A stretch of 64,000 nt of DNA from Bradyrhizobiaceae bacterium PARB1 (lineage in GTDB: Bacteria > Pseudomonadota > Alphaproteobacteria > Rhizobiales > Xanthobacteraceae): assembly GCA_002256345.1 (NCBI GenBank), contig NKIY01000003.1, positions 620,001 through 684,000 on the forward strand, read 5' to 3'. The notes beneath the pieces were generated by a model. That model made no database searches and had not been told where the DNA came from. It saw only the letters and a program-made list of their open reading frames with translations. Both the position numbers and the translations under genes were made by a program. Each line of letters opens with the position of its first letter. The first letter of the stretch is position 1. Below are positions 36,915 to 45,161 of the stretch, piece by piece.

Positions 36915-39221
36915 ATGACTACCAAGACCACGGCGGGGGGATCTGGCCTTCGCGCGCGCAAGGCATTTTTTGTTTCCACGAGCGCAGCGGCCGTGCTGGC
37001 CGCAGGCCTGTGCATCTCGGAATCGGCAACGGCCCAGAGCGCGGCTCCCGCGGCTTCCACACTGCCCCCCGTCCAGGTCGATGCACCCGGTGCCCGCGTC
37101 CGCCGCGCCCAACCCAAGCGCGCTGCGACCAATCGCGCCGCCCGCCCCCAGCGCGCCGTGCAGGCGCAGCCTCTGCGGCAGCCGCTCAGCGTGAGCAGCC
37201 AGGACGCCCGCACCGGTCAGGTCGGCTACATCACCACCAGCATTTCCTCCGGCACCAAGACCAATACGCCGCTCGTCAATGTGCCGCAGTCGGTCTCTGT
37301 ACTGACCAAGGAATTCATCCGCGATCAGGACTTCCGCAGTATCGGTGAAGCCGTGCGCTACGTACCCGGCGTCGTTCCTCATCAGGGTGAAGGCAACCGC
37401 GACGACCTCGTGATCCGCGGCCAGCGCACCAATGCCGACTTTTTCATCGACGGCGTCCGCGACGACGTTCAGTATTTCCGCGACCTCTACAATACCCAGC
37501 GCATCGAGGTGCTGAAGGGGCCGAATGCCATGATCTTCGGCCGCGGCGGTGGCGGCGGCGTCATCAACCGCGTTCAGAAGGAAGCCGACGGCGTTCCAAT
37601 CCGCGAAGTCACCGTCCAGGGCGGTTCCTATGACAACAAGCGCGTCACCGTCGATACCGGCGGCGCCGTCAACGAGAACGTCGCGGCGCGTATCAATGCG
37701 ATGTACGAGAATTCCGGCTCCTATCGCGACTTCCTGCGTCTGGAGCGCTACGGCATCAACCCGACCGTGACCATCCGCGGCGAGGATACCAGCGTCAAGC
37801 TCAGCTACGAATATCTGCATGACGACCGCACTGCCGATCGCGGCATTCCCGCCCAGAATTCCGGCTTCACACCGACGCCCGCACGCCCGACAGTGCCCGT
37901 GAACACCAGCCCATCGACCTTCTTCGGCAACCCCGACCAGAGCTATTCGAAGCAGGATGTGCACATCGCCAATGCGGTGATTGACCACGACTTCAACAAT
38001 GGCCTTACCGTCAAGAACTCGTCGCGCTATGCGAATTACGACAAGTTCTACCAGAACGTCTTTCCGACCACCGGCACCTTCGCGACCCCGGGCGGCATCG
38101 CCTCGATCTCGGCCTACAACAATCTGGTCCAGCGCGAAAATCTGTTCAACCAGACTGACTGGACTTATCGGACCCATACCGGCCCGATCAAGCATACGAT
38201 CACCTTCGGCACCGAATTCGGCCAGCAGAACACGTTCAGCCTGCGCAACAGCGGTGTGATCAATGGTAACAGCGCCACGCTGTCGGTCCCGGCATCGAAC
38301 CCGACGACCTTCGCGCCGTGGAGCTTCGTCCACAACAACGCGTCCGACAACAACGCCTATGCGACGTTGAACCTCGCATCGGCCTATGTGCAGGATCAGA
38401 TCGAGTTCAATCGCTACCTGCAATTCATCGGCGGCGTGCGCTACGATCGCTTCGATCTCACCGCAACGAACCTCAATCCGGGCGGCACGCGCGACAGCCG
38501 CGTCGACAATCTCGTCTCGCCACGTGCCGGCGTGATCGTGAAGCCGGTCGACAATGTCTCGATATATGGCAGCTATAGCATCTCCTATCTGCCGAGCGCC
38601 GGCGATCAGTTCTCGTCGCTGACGCCGTCGCTGGCCGTCACCGTGCCGGAAAAGTTCATCAACAACGAAGTCGGCGTGAAGTGGGACATCAACCCGCGCC
38701 TGCAGGCTGCCGTTGCGGTGTATGACCTCGACCGCGAGAACCAGCGCTTCATCCAGAACGGCCTGGTCGTCGCCTTCGGCAAGACCAACACCAAGGGTGC
38801 CGAACTCAGCCTGACCGGCTATCTCACCGACCAGTGGCAGGTGACCGGCGGCTACGCCTATACCGACTCGCGCATCGTCGATGCCTCGTCGGCCACCATC
38901 CTCGCCGGTAACCGCGTCGGCCTCGTGCCGTACAACACCTTCACCATGTGGAATAAGTATCAGTTCACCGAGATGTGGGGCGCCGGCCTCGGCCTCATCC
39001 ACTACGACAACTTCTTCGCGACGTCGGACGATACTGTCCGCCTGAAGGCCTTCACCCGCGTCGATGCGGCCGTCTATTTCCGTCTCGACAAGACCTGGCG
39101 CGGCCAGTTGAACATCGAGAACCTGTTCGACACCCGCTACTACGCCACGGCGGACGCGCCGAACAACATCACGCCCGGCTCGCCGCGCGCCTTCCGTGCG
39201 TCGGTCACCGCAAGCTTCTAA
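36915..39221 (+). CDS. TonB-dependent siderophore receptor (catecholate, Fiu-like)
   Basis: 768-residue outer-membrane receptor. The signal sequence reaches to about residue 41 (SATAQSAAP). A Pro/Arg-rich stretch follows. The plug domain (~95-230) carries NVPQSVSVLTKEFIRDQ, IRGQRTNADFFIDGVRDD and RIEVLKGPNAMIFGRGGGGGVINR. The beta-barrel runs to the C-terminal Phe (VTASF), as needed for BamA assembly. The closest match by eye is the Fiu/FiuA group taking up catechol-type ferric siderophores. It is the first gene of the iron cluster with fbpA-like and fbpB-like genes downstream. A strong terminator separates it from the binding protein gene. Confidence 0.93.
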   Translation: MTTKTTAGGSGLRARKAFFVSTSAAAVLAAGLCISESATAQSAAPAASTLPPVQVDAPGARVRRAQPKRAATNRAARPQRAVQAQPLRQPLSVSSQDARTGQVGYITTSISSGTKTNTPLVNVPQSVSVLTKEFIRDQDFRSIGEAVRYVPGVVPHQGEGNRDDLVIRGQRTNADFFIDGVRDDVQYFRDLYNTQRIEVLKGPNAMIFGRGGGGGVINRVQKEADGVPIREVTVQGGSYDNKRVTVDTGGAVNENVAARINAMYENSGSYRDFLRLERYGINPTVTIRGEDTSVKLSYEYLHDDRTADRGIPAQNSGFTPTPARPTVPVNTSPSTFFGNPDQSYSKQDVHIANAVIDHDFNNGLTVKNSSRYANYDKFYQNVFPTTGTFATPGGIASISAYNNLVQRENLFNQTDWTYRTHTGPIKHTITFGTEFGQQNTFSLRNSGVINGNSATLSVPASNPTTFAPWSFVHNNASDNNAYATLNLASAYVQDQIEFNRYLQFIGGVRYDRFDLTATNLNPGGTRDSRVDNLVSPRAGVIVKPVDNVSIYGSYSISYLPSAGDQFSSLTPSLAVTVPEKFINNEVGVKWDINPRLQAAVAVYDLDRENQRFIQNGLVVAFGKTNTKGAELSLTGYLTDQWQVTGGYAYTDSRIVDASSATILAGNRVGLVPYNTFTMWNKYQFTEMWGAGLGLIHYDNFFATSDDTVRLKAFTRVDAAVYFRLDKTWRGQLNIENLFDTRYYATADAPNNITPGSPRAFRASVTASF

Positions 39222-39233
39222 GTTCGAAAAGGG

Positions 39234-39269
39234 CCGCGGATGTTTCGCATCCGCGGCTTCTCTTCTTTT
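39234..39269 (+). terminator. Intrinsic terminator after the siderophore receptor
   Basis: 9-bp stem CCGCGGATG / CATCCGCGG, loop TTTCG, followed by CTTCTCTTCTTTT. Confidence 0.82.
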
Positions 39270-39283
39270 GAATAATTCTAATC
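39267..39283 (+). promoter_or_regulatory. Iron-box-like motif upstream of the ferric-iron binding protein
   Basis: TTTGAATAATTCTAATC; the core TTTGAAT-A-ATTCTAA is a near-perfect palindrome (one mismatched pair position). It matches the motif at 36783-36799 before the receptor. Confidence 0.55.
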
Positions 39284-39370
39284 AATTGACACGCGACTTT
39301 CCGTCACTGACGCAAGATCGCGCACTGCGCTACGTCATCCCCCATTGCAACGCCCTGCCGGAGCTTATCC

Positions 39371-40384
39371 ATGATCAAGCGCACCACTCTCGGGACTGCC
39401 CTCGTTCTTGCACTCGGCGCATCTGCCGCGCAGGCCTCGGGCGAGGTCAATGTCTATACCTATCGCGAGACGAAGCTGGTGCAGCCGCTGTTCGACGCCT
39501 TCACCAAGGATACCGGCATCAAGGTCAATGTCATCTCGGCCTCCTCGGGCCTCGAGCAGCGCATCAAGACCGAAGGCACGAACAGCCCCGCCGACGTGCT
39601 GCTGACCGTCGATCTCGGCCGCATCGATGACGCCGTGCAGGCCGGCATCACCCAGCCGATGAAATCCGAGGTGATCGAGAAGACGGTGCCGGCGCAATAT
39701 CGGGATCCCGACGGCCAGTGGGCCGGCATCTCCATGCGTGCCCGCGTGATCTATGCTTCGAAGGACCGGGTGAAGCAGGACGCCATCACCTATGAAGAGC
39801 TCGCCGATCCCAAGTGGAAGGGCAAGATCTGCATCCGCTCCGGCCAGCACATCTATAATAACGGCCTGTTTGCCGCTTACGTCACCAAGCATGGCGAAGC
39901 GAAAGCCGAGGAATGGCTGCGCGGCGTGAAGGCCAATCTCGCGCAGAAGCCGTCGGGCGGCGACCGCGAACAGGCCCGCGACGTCGCGGCCGGCAAATGC
40001 GATATCGGCATCGGCAACACCTATTACTGGGCGCTGATGATGAACAGCGATCCCGACAAGAAGCCGTGGGCCGAAGCCACCAAGGTGATCCTGCCGACCT
40101 TCGCCGGCGGCGGCACCCATGTGAATCTGTCCGGCGTGCTGCTCGCCAAGCACGCGCCTAACAAGGCCAATGCGGTGAAGCTGATCGAATGGCTGGCCGG
40201 CGACGAAGCGCAGAAGATCTATGCGGATACGAACTACGAATATCCGGTGAAAGCGGGCGTCGCCATCAATCCGACCATCGCCGATTACGGCAAGCTGAAC
40301 GCCGATCCGATGCCGATCGCTAAGATCGCCGGCAACCGCAAGGCGGCGTCCACGCTGGTGGATAAGGTCGGGTTCGATAATTGA
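39371..40384 (+). CDS. Ferric-iron ABC transporter substrate-binding protein
   Basis: 337-residue periplasmic protein of the FbpA/FutA family. The signal peptide is residues 1-22 (LVLALGASAAQA). Mature start EVNVYTYRETKLVQPLFDAFTKDTGIKVNV is typical. The conserved tyrosine ligand pair for Fe3+ is visible in IGIGNTYYWALM (residues ~215-226), and PADVLLTVDLGRI supplies another family signature. The gene follows the receptor and precedes the permease; no ATP-binding subunit is encoded in the window, so the ATPase must come from elsewhere. An iron-box-like motif is about 90 bases upstream. Confidence 0.93.
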   Translation: MIKRTTLGTALVLALGASAAQASGEVNVYTYRETKLVQPLFDAFTKDTGIKVNVISASSGLEQRIKTEGTNSPADVLLTVDLGRIDDAVQAGITQPMKSEVIEKTVPAQYRDPDGQWAGISMRARVIYASKDRVKQDAITYEELADPKWKGKICIRSGQHIYNNGLFAAYVTKHGEAKAEEWLRGVKANLAQKPSGGDREQARDVAAGKCDIGIGNTYYWALMMNSDPDKKPWAEATKVILPTFAGGGTHVNLSGVLLAKHAPNKANAVKLIEWLAGDEAQKIYADTNYEYPVKAGVAINPTIADYGKLNADPMPIAKIAGNRKAASTLVDKVGFDN

Positions 40385-40395
40385 GGTCACTCTCA

Positions 40396-40515
40396 TGTCG
40401 TCCCGGCGAATGCCGGGACCTATAACCTCCGAGTTTGCGATCTGACTCTGTGGCTGCCTCCATCATTCAGCAACCTCTCCTGAGGCTATGGGTCCCGGCG
40501 TTCGCCGGGACGACA
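40396..40515. repeat. Inverted pair of GTCCCGGC palindromic repeats
   Basis: A 25-base unit at 40396-40420 recurs in inverted orientation at 40491-40515 with one mismatch; each unit contains its own hairpin (GTCCCGGC-GAAT-GCCGGGAC and GTCCCGGCG-TT-CGCCGGGAC). Partial copies occur at 58753-58774. It sits between the binding protein and the permease. Confidence 0.75.
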
Positions 40516-40547
40516 GGCGGAGATATCACGCGCCGGTCAGTTCTCGC

Positions 40548-42188
40548 GTGACTCCCTCCCGCACCGAGCTCACTGCCATCACTATCGCAGTCGCCACCGC
40601 ACTCCTCGTCGCGGCGCCTGTGATATCAATCGCTATTCTCGCGCTGCAGCCCGAGCCCGAGCTCTGGCAGCATCTCCTCGCTTACGTCCTGCCGCAGGCA
40701 GTACGCGATACTGCCCTGCTCCTTCTCGGCGTGGGCATCGTCGCACTGACCATCGGCGCCGGCACCGCATGGCTGATCTCGTCACACGATTTCACGGGCC
40801 GCGCGCTGCTGCTCTGGCTGCTACCGCTGCCGCTGGCGATCCCGACCTATCTTGCCGCCTATGTCTATGTGGACCTGTTCGAACCGCTCGGCCTCGTCCA
40901 CCGCGCGCTGGCAACGGCAATGCCGCTGCCCGACGCCATCAAGCTGCTGCCGGCCATGCGTTCGCTGCCCGGCGCGATCTTCATCATCGGGCTCGTGCTC
41001 TATCCCTATGTCTATCTCTCGGCCCGCGCGATGTTCCAGCATCGCAGCGCAGACTTTGCCGAAGCAGCGAAGGTGCTCGGCGCCGGCCGCTGGACCACAT
41101 TTCGGCGCGTCTCGCTCCCGATGGCGCGGCCGGCCCTCGCCGTCGGTCTCGCCCTCGTCTCGCTGGAGACGCTGAACGACATCGGCGCCAGCGAATATCT
41201 CGGCGTGCGCACGCTGACGGTCTCGGTTTTCACCACCTGGCTCAATCGCGGCAGCCTCGCCGGTGCGGCGCAGCTCTCGCTGTTCATGCTGGCCATCGTC
41301 ACCGTGCTGATCGCGATCGAACGATTTGGACGCCGCGAAAGCAGTTTTGAATTCTCGGCAGAGAATCCGCGCCTGATGTCGCGAACGCAGCTCCATGGCT
41401 GGCGCGGCGCGCTCGCCTTCGTTGCCTGCCTGCTCCCCGCGCTGCTCGGCTTCGCCGTGCCGCTGCTCTATCTGCTGCATCAGAGCATCCGCCGCGGGCT
41501 GCTCGCCAGCGAAACCACAGTCTGGCGCGATGCCGGTCACACGATCCTGCTCGCCGCCATCGCTACCGGCGTCGCCCTGCTGCTCGGGCTCGTCGTGGTG
41601 ATCGCCCAGCGCTGGCGCGCATCGCGCCTCACGGATGCATCATTCGCCATTGCGCAAATGGGTTACGCGCTGCCCGGCCTCGTGCTGGCGCTCGGCCTGC
41701 TGACACCGGTGCTGTTCATCGACAACGGTCTCAACACCATCGCGCGATCGATCGGCGCGCCGCTCCCCGGCCTCGTGATGATCGGCTCCGGCGCCGCCGT
41801 GGTGATCGCCTATGTGATCCGCTTCCTCGCAGTGCCCACCGGTCTCATAAAGGCCGGCTTCGACCACATCCCGGCCGATTACGACGACAGCGCCCGCGCC
41901 GCCGGCGCGCCCGTGATGACGACACTGACCGCGATCCATCTGCCGCTGCTGCGTCCGGCGCTGCTCGGCGCTGTCATCGTCGTCTTCGTCGATTGCCTGA
42001 AGGAATTGCCGGCCACGCTGCTGCTACGCCCGCTGAATGTCGAGACGCTGGCGACCTCGATCTATCAATATGCGAGTCGTGGCAGTTTCGAGGAAGGCGC
42101 CCTCGCCGCGCTGCTCATCGTCGCGGCAAGCATCGGACCGGTGATGTGGCTGACGCGCTTTGCGGATGTGCCGAAGGGGCCGGTGTAA
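40548..42188 (+). CDS. Ferric-iron ABC transporter permease (fused, two-domain)
   Basis: 546-residue inner-membrane permease of the FbpB/SfuB type with about twelve spans. Two ABC permease loops are visible: EAAKVLGAGRWTTFRRVSLPMARPAL (residues ~171-196) and DDSARAAGAPVMTTLTAIHLPLLRPALLG (~443-471), as expected for the fused iron permeases that pair with a single ATPase. The open frame extends upstream to 40488, inside the repeat element, but codons there read repeat sequence, so the GTG at 40548 (TPSRTELTAI...) is a more likely start; no good ribosome site is seen. It belongs with the binding protein upstream. Confidence 0.9.
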   Translation: MTPSRTELTAITIAVATALLVAAPVISIAILALQPEPELWQHLLAYVLPQAVRDTALLLLGVGIVALTIGAGTAWLISSHDFTGRALLLWLLPLPLAIPTYLAAYVYVDLFEPLGLVHRALATAMPLPDAIKLLPAMRSLPGAIFIIGLVLYPYVYLSARAMFQHRSADFAEAAKVLGAGRWTTFRRVSLPMARPALAVGLALVSLETLNDIGASEYLGVRTLTVSVFTTWLNRGSLAGAAQLSLFMLAIVTVLIAIERFGRRESSFEFSAENPRLMSRTQLHGWRGALAFVACLLPALLGFAVPLLYLLHQSIRRGLLASETTVWRDAGHTILLAAIATGVALLLGLVVVIAQRWRASRLTDASFAIAQMGYALPGLVLALGLLTPVLFIDNGLNTIARSIGAPLPGLVMIGSGAAVVIAYVIRFLAVPTGLIKAGFDHIPADYDDSARAAGAPVMTTLTAIHLPLLRPALLGAVIVVFVDCLKELPATLLLRPLNVETLATSIYQYASRGSFEEGALAALLIVAASIGPVMWLTRFADVPKGPV

Positions 42189-42191
42189 TTA

Positions 42192-42305
42192 CCTGTGTCC
42201 CGGACGTGCTGCGGCATCCTTCATGCCGCTGCGCAGAGCCGGGACCATCATGAACTCCGCCGCTCTGCGAAGCAATAATTCGTATTGCATCGCGTCCGGG
42301 GCACG
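42192..42305. repeat. Imperfect GTCCCGG palindromic element
   Basis: Contains GTGTCCCGGACG...TGCGGCAT/ATGCCGC...GAGCCGGGACC and ends in GTCCGGGGCACGG, in the gap between convergent iron permease and AI-2E transporter genes. Same general class as 40396-40515 and 50121-50173. Confidence 0.5.
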
Positions 42306-42311
42306 GAGCAA

Positions 42312-43379
42312 TCACTCCGCGACAACCACATCGCTACCCTTGCGCGACTGCGCAAAGATCGTCCATCCCGCCACGAACATCGCCGCGATCACCGGGCCCA
42401 CTACAAAACCGTTCAGCCCGAGCGCATTGATGCCGCCGATGGTGGACAGCAGCACCAGATAGTCCGGCAGCTTGGTGTCCTTGCCCACCAGCATCGGGCG
42501 CAGGATGTTATCGACGAGGCCGATGACGAGAAAGCCATAGGCGATCAACACGACGCCCTTCACCACTGCCCCCGTCGCCAGCAGATAGACCGCCACCGGC
42601 ATCCAGACGAGACCGGCGCCCACCGCCGGCAGCAGCGACAGGAACGCCATCAGCACCGCCCAGAGCAGTGCCGCGCTGATGCCAAGGATCCAGAAGATCA
42701 GCCCGCCGAGCGCGCCCTGCGCCAATGCTACGAGAATGCCACCCTTCACGGTGGCGCGGATCACCACCGTGAACTTCTCGAGGAGGTCGTCGCGCAGGCC
42801 GGGCTTCAGCGGCAGAGCATCCTTGAAACGCGCCGCCAGCGCATCGCCATCCTTGAACAGGAAGAATAGCAGATACAGCATGATGCCAAGCTGAATGATG
42901 AAATCGAAAGTGCTCTGGCCGATATTCAGGGCCTGCGAGGCGATATATTGGCTGCCTTGCACGAGGCCGTTCGATAATTTCTCCTGCAGTCCGCTGAGAT
43001 TTGCGATGCCGAAGCGATCGAGCAGGCCCTTGAGCCATGCCGGCGCAGCATCAAAAATCTGCTGCGCAAAAGTCGCGAGGTTGAATTCGCCGGACTTCAT
43101 CTTGGCGAACAAAGCGGCGGCTTCCTGCGCCAGCGACGCGCCGACCATGGTGAGCGGCAGAATGACGATCAGAACGATCAGGCCGACCGTGAGGAGCGCC
43201 GCCGAGTTCGGATGCTTCGGCATCCGCGCAAGCAGCCGCCGATGCATCGGCGCGAACATGATCGCGATCACGATGCCCCACAGGATCGCGCTGTAGAAGG
43301 ACGACAGGATCCAGCCGAAAGCGAGCGACACCGCAATCAGCAGCAGCATGAAGGTGCGGTCTTCGAGACGGGCGCTCAT
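42312..43379 (-). CDS. AI-2E family transporter (PerM/TqsA-like)
   Basis: 355-residue membrane protein with about eight spans. Characteristic stretches: SFYSAILWGIVIAIMFAPMHRRLL near the N-terminus, the LPLTMVGASLAQEAA segment followed by a long soluble loop (residues ~90-150), and the C-terminal WAVLMAFLSLLPAVGAGLVWMPVAVYLL and IGLVDNILRPMLVGKDTKLPDYLVLLSTIGG, the most conserved part of the family. Members export autoinducer-2 or act as Na+/H+ exchangers; which applies is not known. Genes on both sides are in unrelated pathways. Confidence 0.92.
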   Translation of the reverse strand: MSARLEDRTFMLLLIAVSLAFGWILSSFYSAILWGIVIAIMFAPMHRRLLARMPKHPNSAALLTVGLIVLIVILPLTMVGASLAQEAAALFAKMKSGEFNLATFAQQIFDAAPAWLKGLLDRFGIANLSGLQEKLSNGLVQGSQYIASQALNIGQSTFDFIIQLGIMLYLLFFLFKDGDALAARFKDALPLKPGLRDDLLEKFTVVIRATVKGGILVALAQGALGGLIFWILGISAALLWAVLMAFLSLLPAVGAGLVWMPVAVYLLATGAVVKGVVLIAYGFLVIGLVDNILRPMLVGKDTKLPDYLVLLSTIGGINALGLNGFVVGPVIAAMFVAGWTIFAQSRKGSDVVVAE

Positions 43380-43401
43380 GCAATGTCCTTCTCAATAAAC
43401 A

Positions 43402-43529
43402 AATGCCCGGCGGTCGCCGGGCATCATCTAAATCATACATTCCGTCATGGCCGGGCTTGTCCCGGTCATCCACGTCCCCGCAAAGCGAACGAACGACGTG
43501 GATGCCCGGCATACGCCGGGCATGACGGC
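43402..43529. repeat. Palindromic repeat cluster between AI-2E and scoB genes
   Basis: First a hairpin ATGCCCGGCG-GTC-GCCGGGCAT (around 43402-43423), then a longer inverted element: CCGTCATGGCCGGG... (43442) is closed by ...GCCGGGCATGACGG (ending 43529), with an inner CCACGTC/GACGTGG pair. The left end is shared with 9992-10018. Confidence 0.7.
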
Positions 43530-43540
43530 ATTTGCGTCGA

Positions 43541-44191
43541 TCACGTATTGGTCAACGCCACCCGGAAGTCGGCGTCGGTCTTTTCCTTCACCTCGTCCAG
43601 TGTCACGCCATCGGCGAGTTCGATCAGCGCCATGCCGCCATCGCCATGCTTGTCGATGGTGAATACCGCAAGATCGGTAACGACCATGTCGACGACGCGT
43701 TCGCCGGTCAGCGGCAGATCGCACTTCTTGAGCAACTTCGGGCCATCCTTGGCCGAGTGCTCCATCACAACGACGACGCGCTTGACGCCGGCGACGAGAT
43801 CCATCGCGCCGCCCATGCCCTTCACCATCTTGCCAGGGATCATCCAGTTGGCGAGGTCGCCATTCTGGGCCACCTGCATGGCGCCGAGGATCGACAGGTC
43901 GATGTGACCGCCGCGAACCATGCCGAACGAGTCGGCCGAGGAAAAGTAGCTCGTGGTCGGCAGTTCGGTGACAGTCTGCTTGCCGGCATTGATGAGGTCG
44001 GGATCTTCCTCGCCCTCATAGGGGAACGGGCCCATGCCGAGCATGCCGTTCTCGCTCTGCAGCTGAACGTCGACGCCGTCCGGAATGTAGTTCGACACCA
44101 GCGTCGGGATGCCGATACCGAGGTTCACGTAGTAACCGTCACGCAGTTCCTTCGCAGCGCGGGCTGCCATCTGATCGCGGGTCCAGGCCAT
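43541..44191 (-). CDS. scoB: 3-oxoacid CoA-transferase subunit B
   Basis: 216-residue beta subunit of the succinyl-CoA:3-ketoacid transferase that activates acetoacetate. The catalytic glutamate lies in [14 protein letters not shown] (residue ~47). The [23 protein letters not shown] stretch (~94-116) and [14 protein letters not shown] are family signatures. Full length. It follows the A subunit by 27 bases, within one operon, giving a complete enzyme. In bacteria that make polyhydroxybutyrate this step lets acetoacetate from granule breakdown re-enter metabolism, which fits the phasins 14 kb away. Confidence 0.95.
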   Translation of the reverse strand: MAWTRDQMAARAAKELRDGYYVNLGIGIPTLVSNYIPDGVDVQLQSENGMLGMGPFPYEGEEDPDLINAGKQTVTELPTTSYFSSADSFGMVRGGHIDLSILGAMQVAQNGDLANWMIPGKMVKGMGGAMDLVAGVKRVVVVMEHSAKDGPKLLKKCDLPLTGERVVDMVVTDLAVFTIDKHGDGGMALIELADGVTLDEVKEKTDADFRVALTNT

Positions 44192-44218
44192 GGTGGCTCT
44201 CCTGCTGAATTCTAAAAC

Positions 44219-44926
44219 TTACGCCGGGCGCTGGCGCGAGGTGACTTTTTCGATGCGCTTCTTGCCGGTGCCGACCTCGACAATGCGCTGCACGAAAATG
44301 CCGGGCGTGTGAATGTGATCCGGATCGATCTCGCCGGGCTGCACCAGATGCTCCACCTCGGCGATGGTGATCTTGGCGGCGGTCGCCATCATCGGGTTAA
44401 AGTTCCGCGCGGTCTTGCGATAGACGAGGTTGCCGGCGGTATCGCCCTTCCAGGCGTGCACAATCGCGATGTCAGCGAACAGGCCACGTTCCATCATGTA
44501 GGTCTCGCCGTCGAACTCCATCGTCGGCTTGCCTTCGGAGATCAGCGTGCCGACGCCAGTCTTGGTGTAGAAGCCCGGGATGCCCGCGCCACCGGCGCGG
44601 ATGCGCTCGGCCAGGGTGCCCTGGGGCGAGAATTCGAGTTCCAGCTCACCAGCCAGATACTGTTGCGCGAAAAGCTTGTTCTCGCCCACATAGGACGAAA
44701 TCATCTTCTTGATCTGGCGGGTTTCCAGGAGGCGCGACAGGCCGATGCCGTCCACGCCGGCATTGTTGGAGACCACTGTGAGATCCTTGACGCCGCTGTC
44801 GCGCAGCGCGTCCGAGAGATCCTCGGCAATGCCGCAGAGGCCGAAGCCACCCGACATGATCATCATGCCGTCCTTGAGAATGCCATCGAGTGCCGATTTG
44901 GCGTCGGGGTAGACCTTGTTGACCAT
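44219..44926 (-). CDS. scoA: 3-oxoacid CoA-transferase subunit A
   Basis: 235-residue alpha subunit. The N-terminus MVNKVYPDAKSALDGILKDGMMIMSGGFGLCGIAE carries the glycine-rich CoA-binding motif; ELEFSPQGTLAERIRAGGAGIPGFYT (residues ~116-141) is a strongly conserved block. The ATG at 44926 is chosen from the family start although an open frame continues to 45004. It is the promoter-proximal gene of the scoAB operon. Together the subunits transfer CoA from succinyl-CoA to acetoacetate. Confidence 0.95.
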   Translation of the reverse strand: MVNKVYPDAKSALDGILKDGMMIMSGGFGLCGIAEDLSDALRDSGVKDLTVVSNNAGVDGIGLSRLLETRQIKKMISSYVGENKLFAQQYLAGELELEFSPQGTLAERIRAGGAGIPGFYTKTGVGTLISEGKPTMEFDGETYMMERGLFADIAIVHAWKGDTAGNLVYRKTARNFNPMMATAAKITIAEVEHLVQPGEIDPDHIHTPGIFVQRIVEVGTGKKRIEKVTSRQRPA

Positions 44927-45161
44927 GGGGAAACGACCTGATGAAGAGAACTCGGAGGTCCGGCTGGTGCCGCAATGCGATGAAGTATTAGGCGGAAACC
45001 TCAAAGCCCGTCAATCGCAGTGGATGCGACCCCGTCGCGCCCCGTCCGGCCTTGAAAGCGTCAAGAAAACCGATCAAATTGAGGGCCTTGGATGCGGGGC
45101 GAGCGCGCAAGCGGCTGCGCCCCGGCTGCGTTCGAACAAATAGCAAACCCCGGATAGATCA

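Noticed and set aside
36816-39002. 728-codon open frame antisense to the siderophore receptor
   Set aside because: Its product is rich in Asp, Val, His and Gly without domain signatures, and the sense strand encodes a complete TonB-dependent receptor. Long antisense frames are expected in GC-rich genes.
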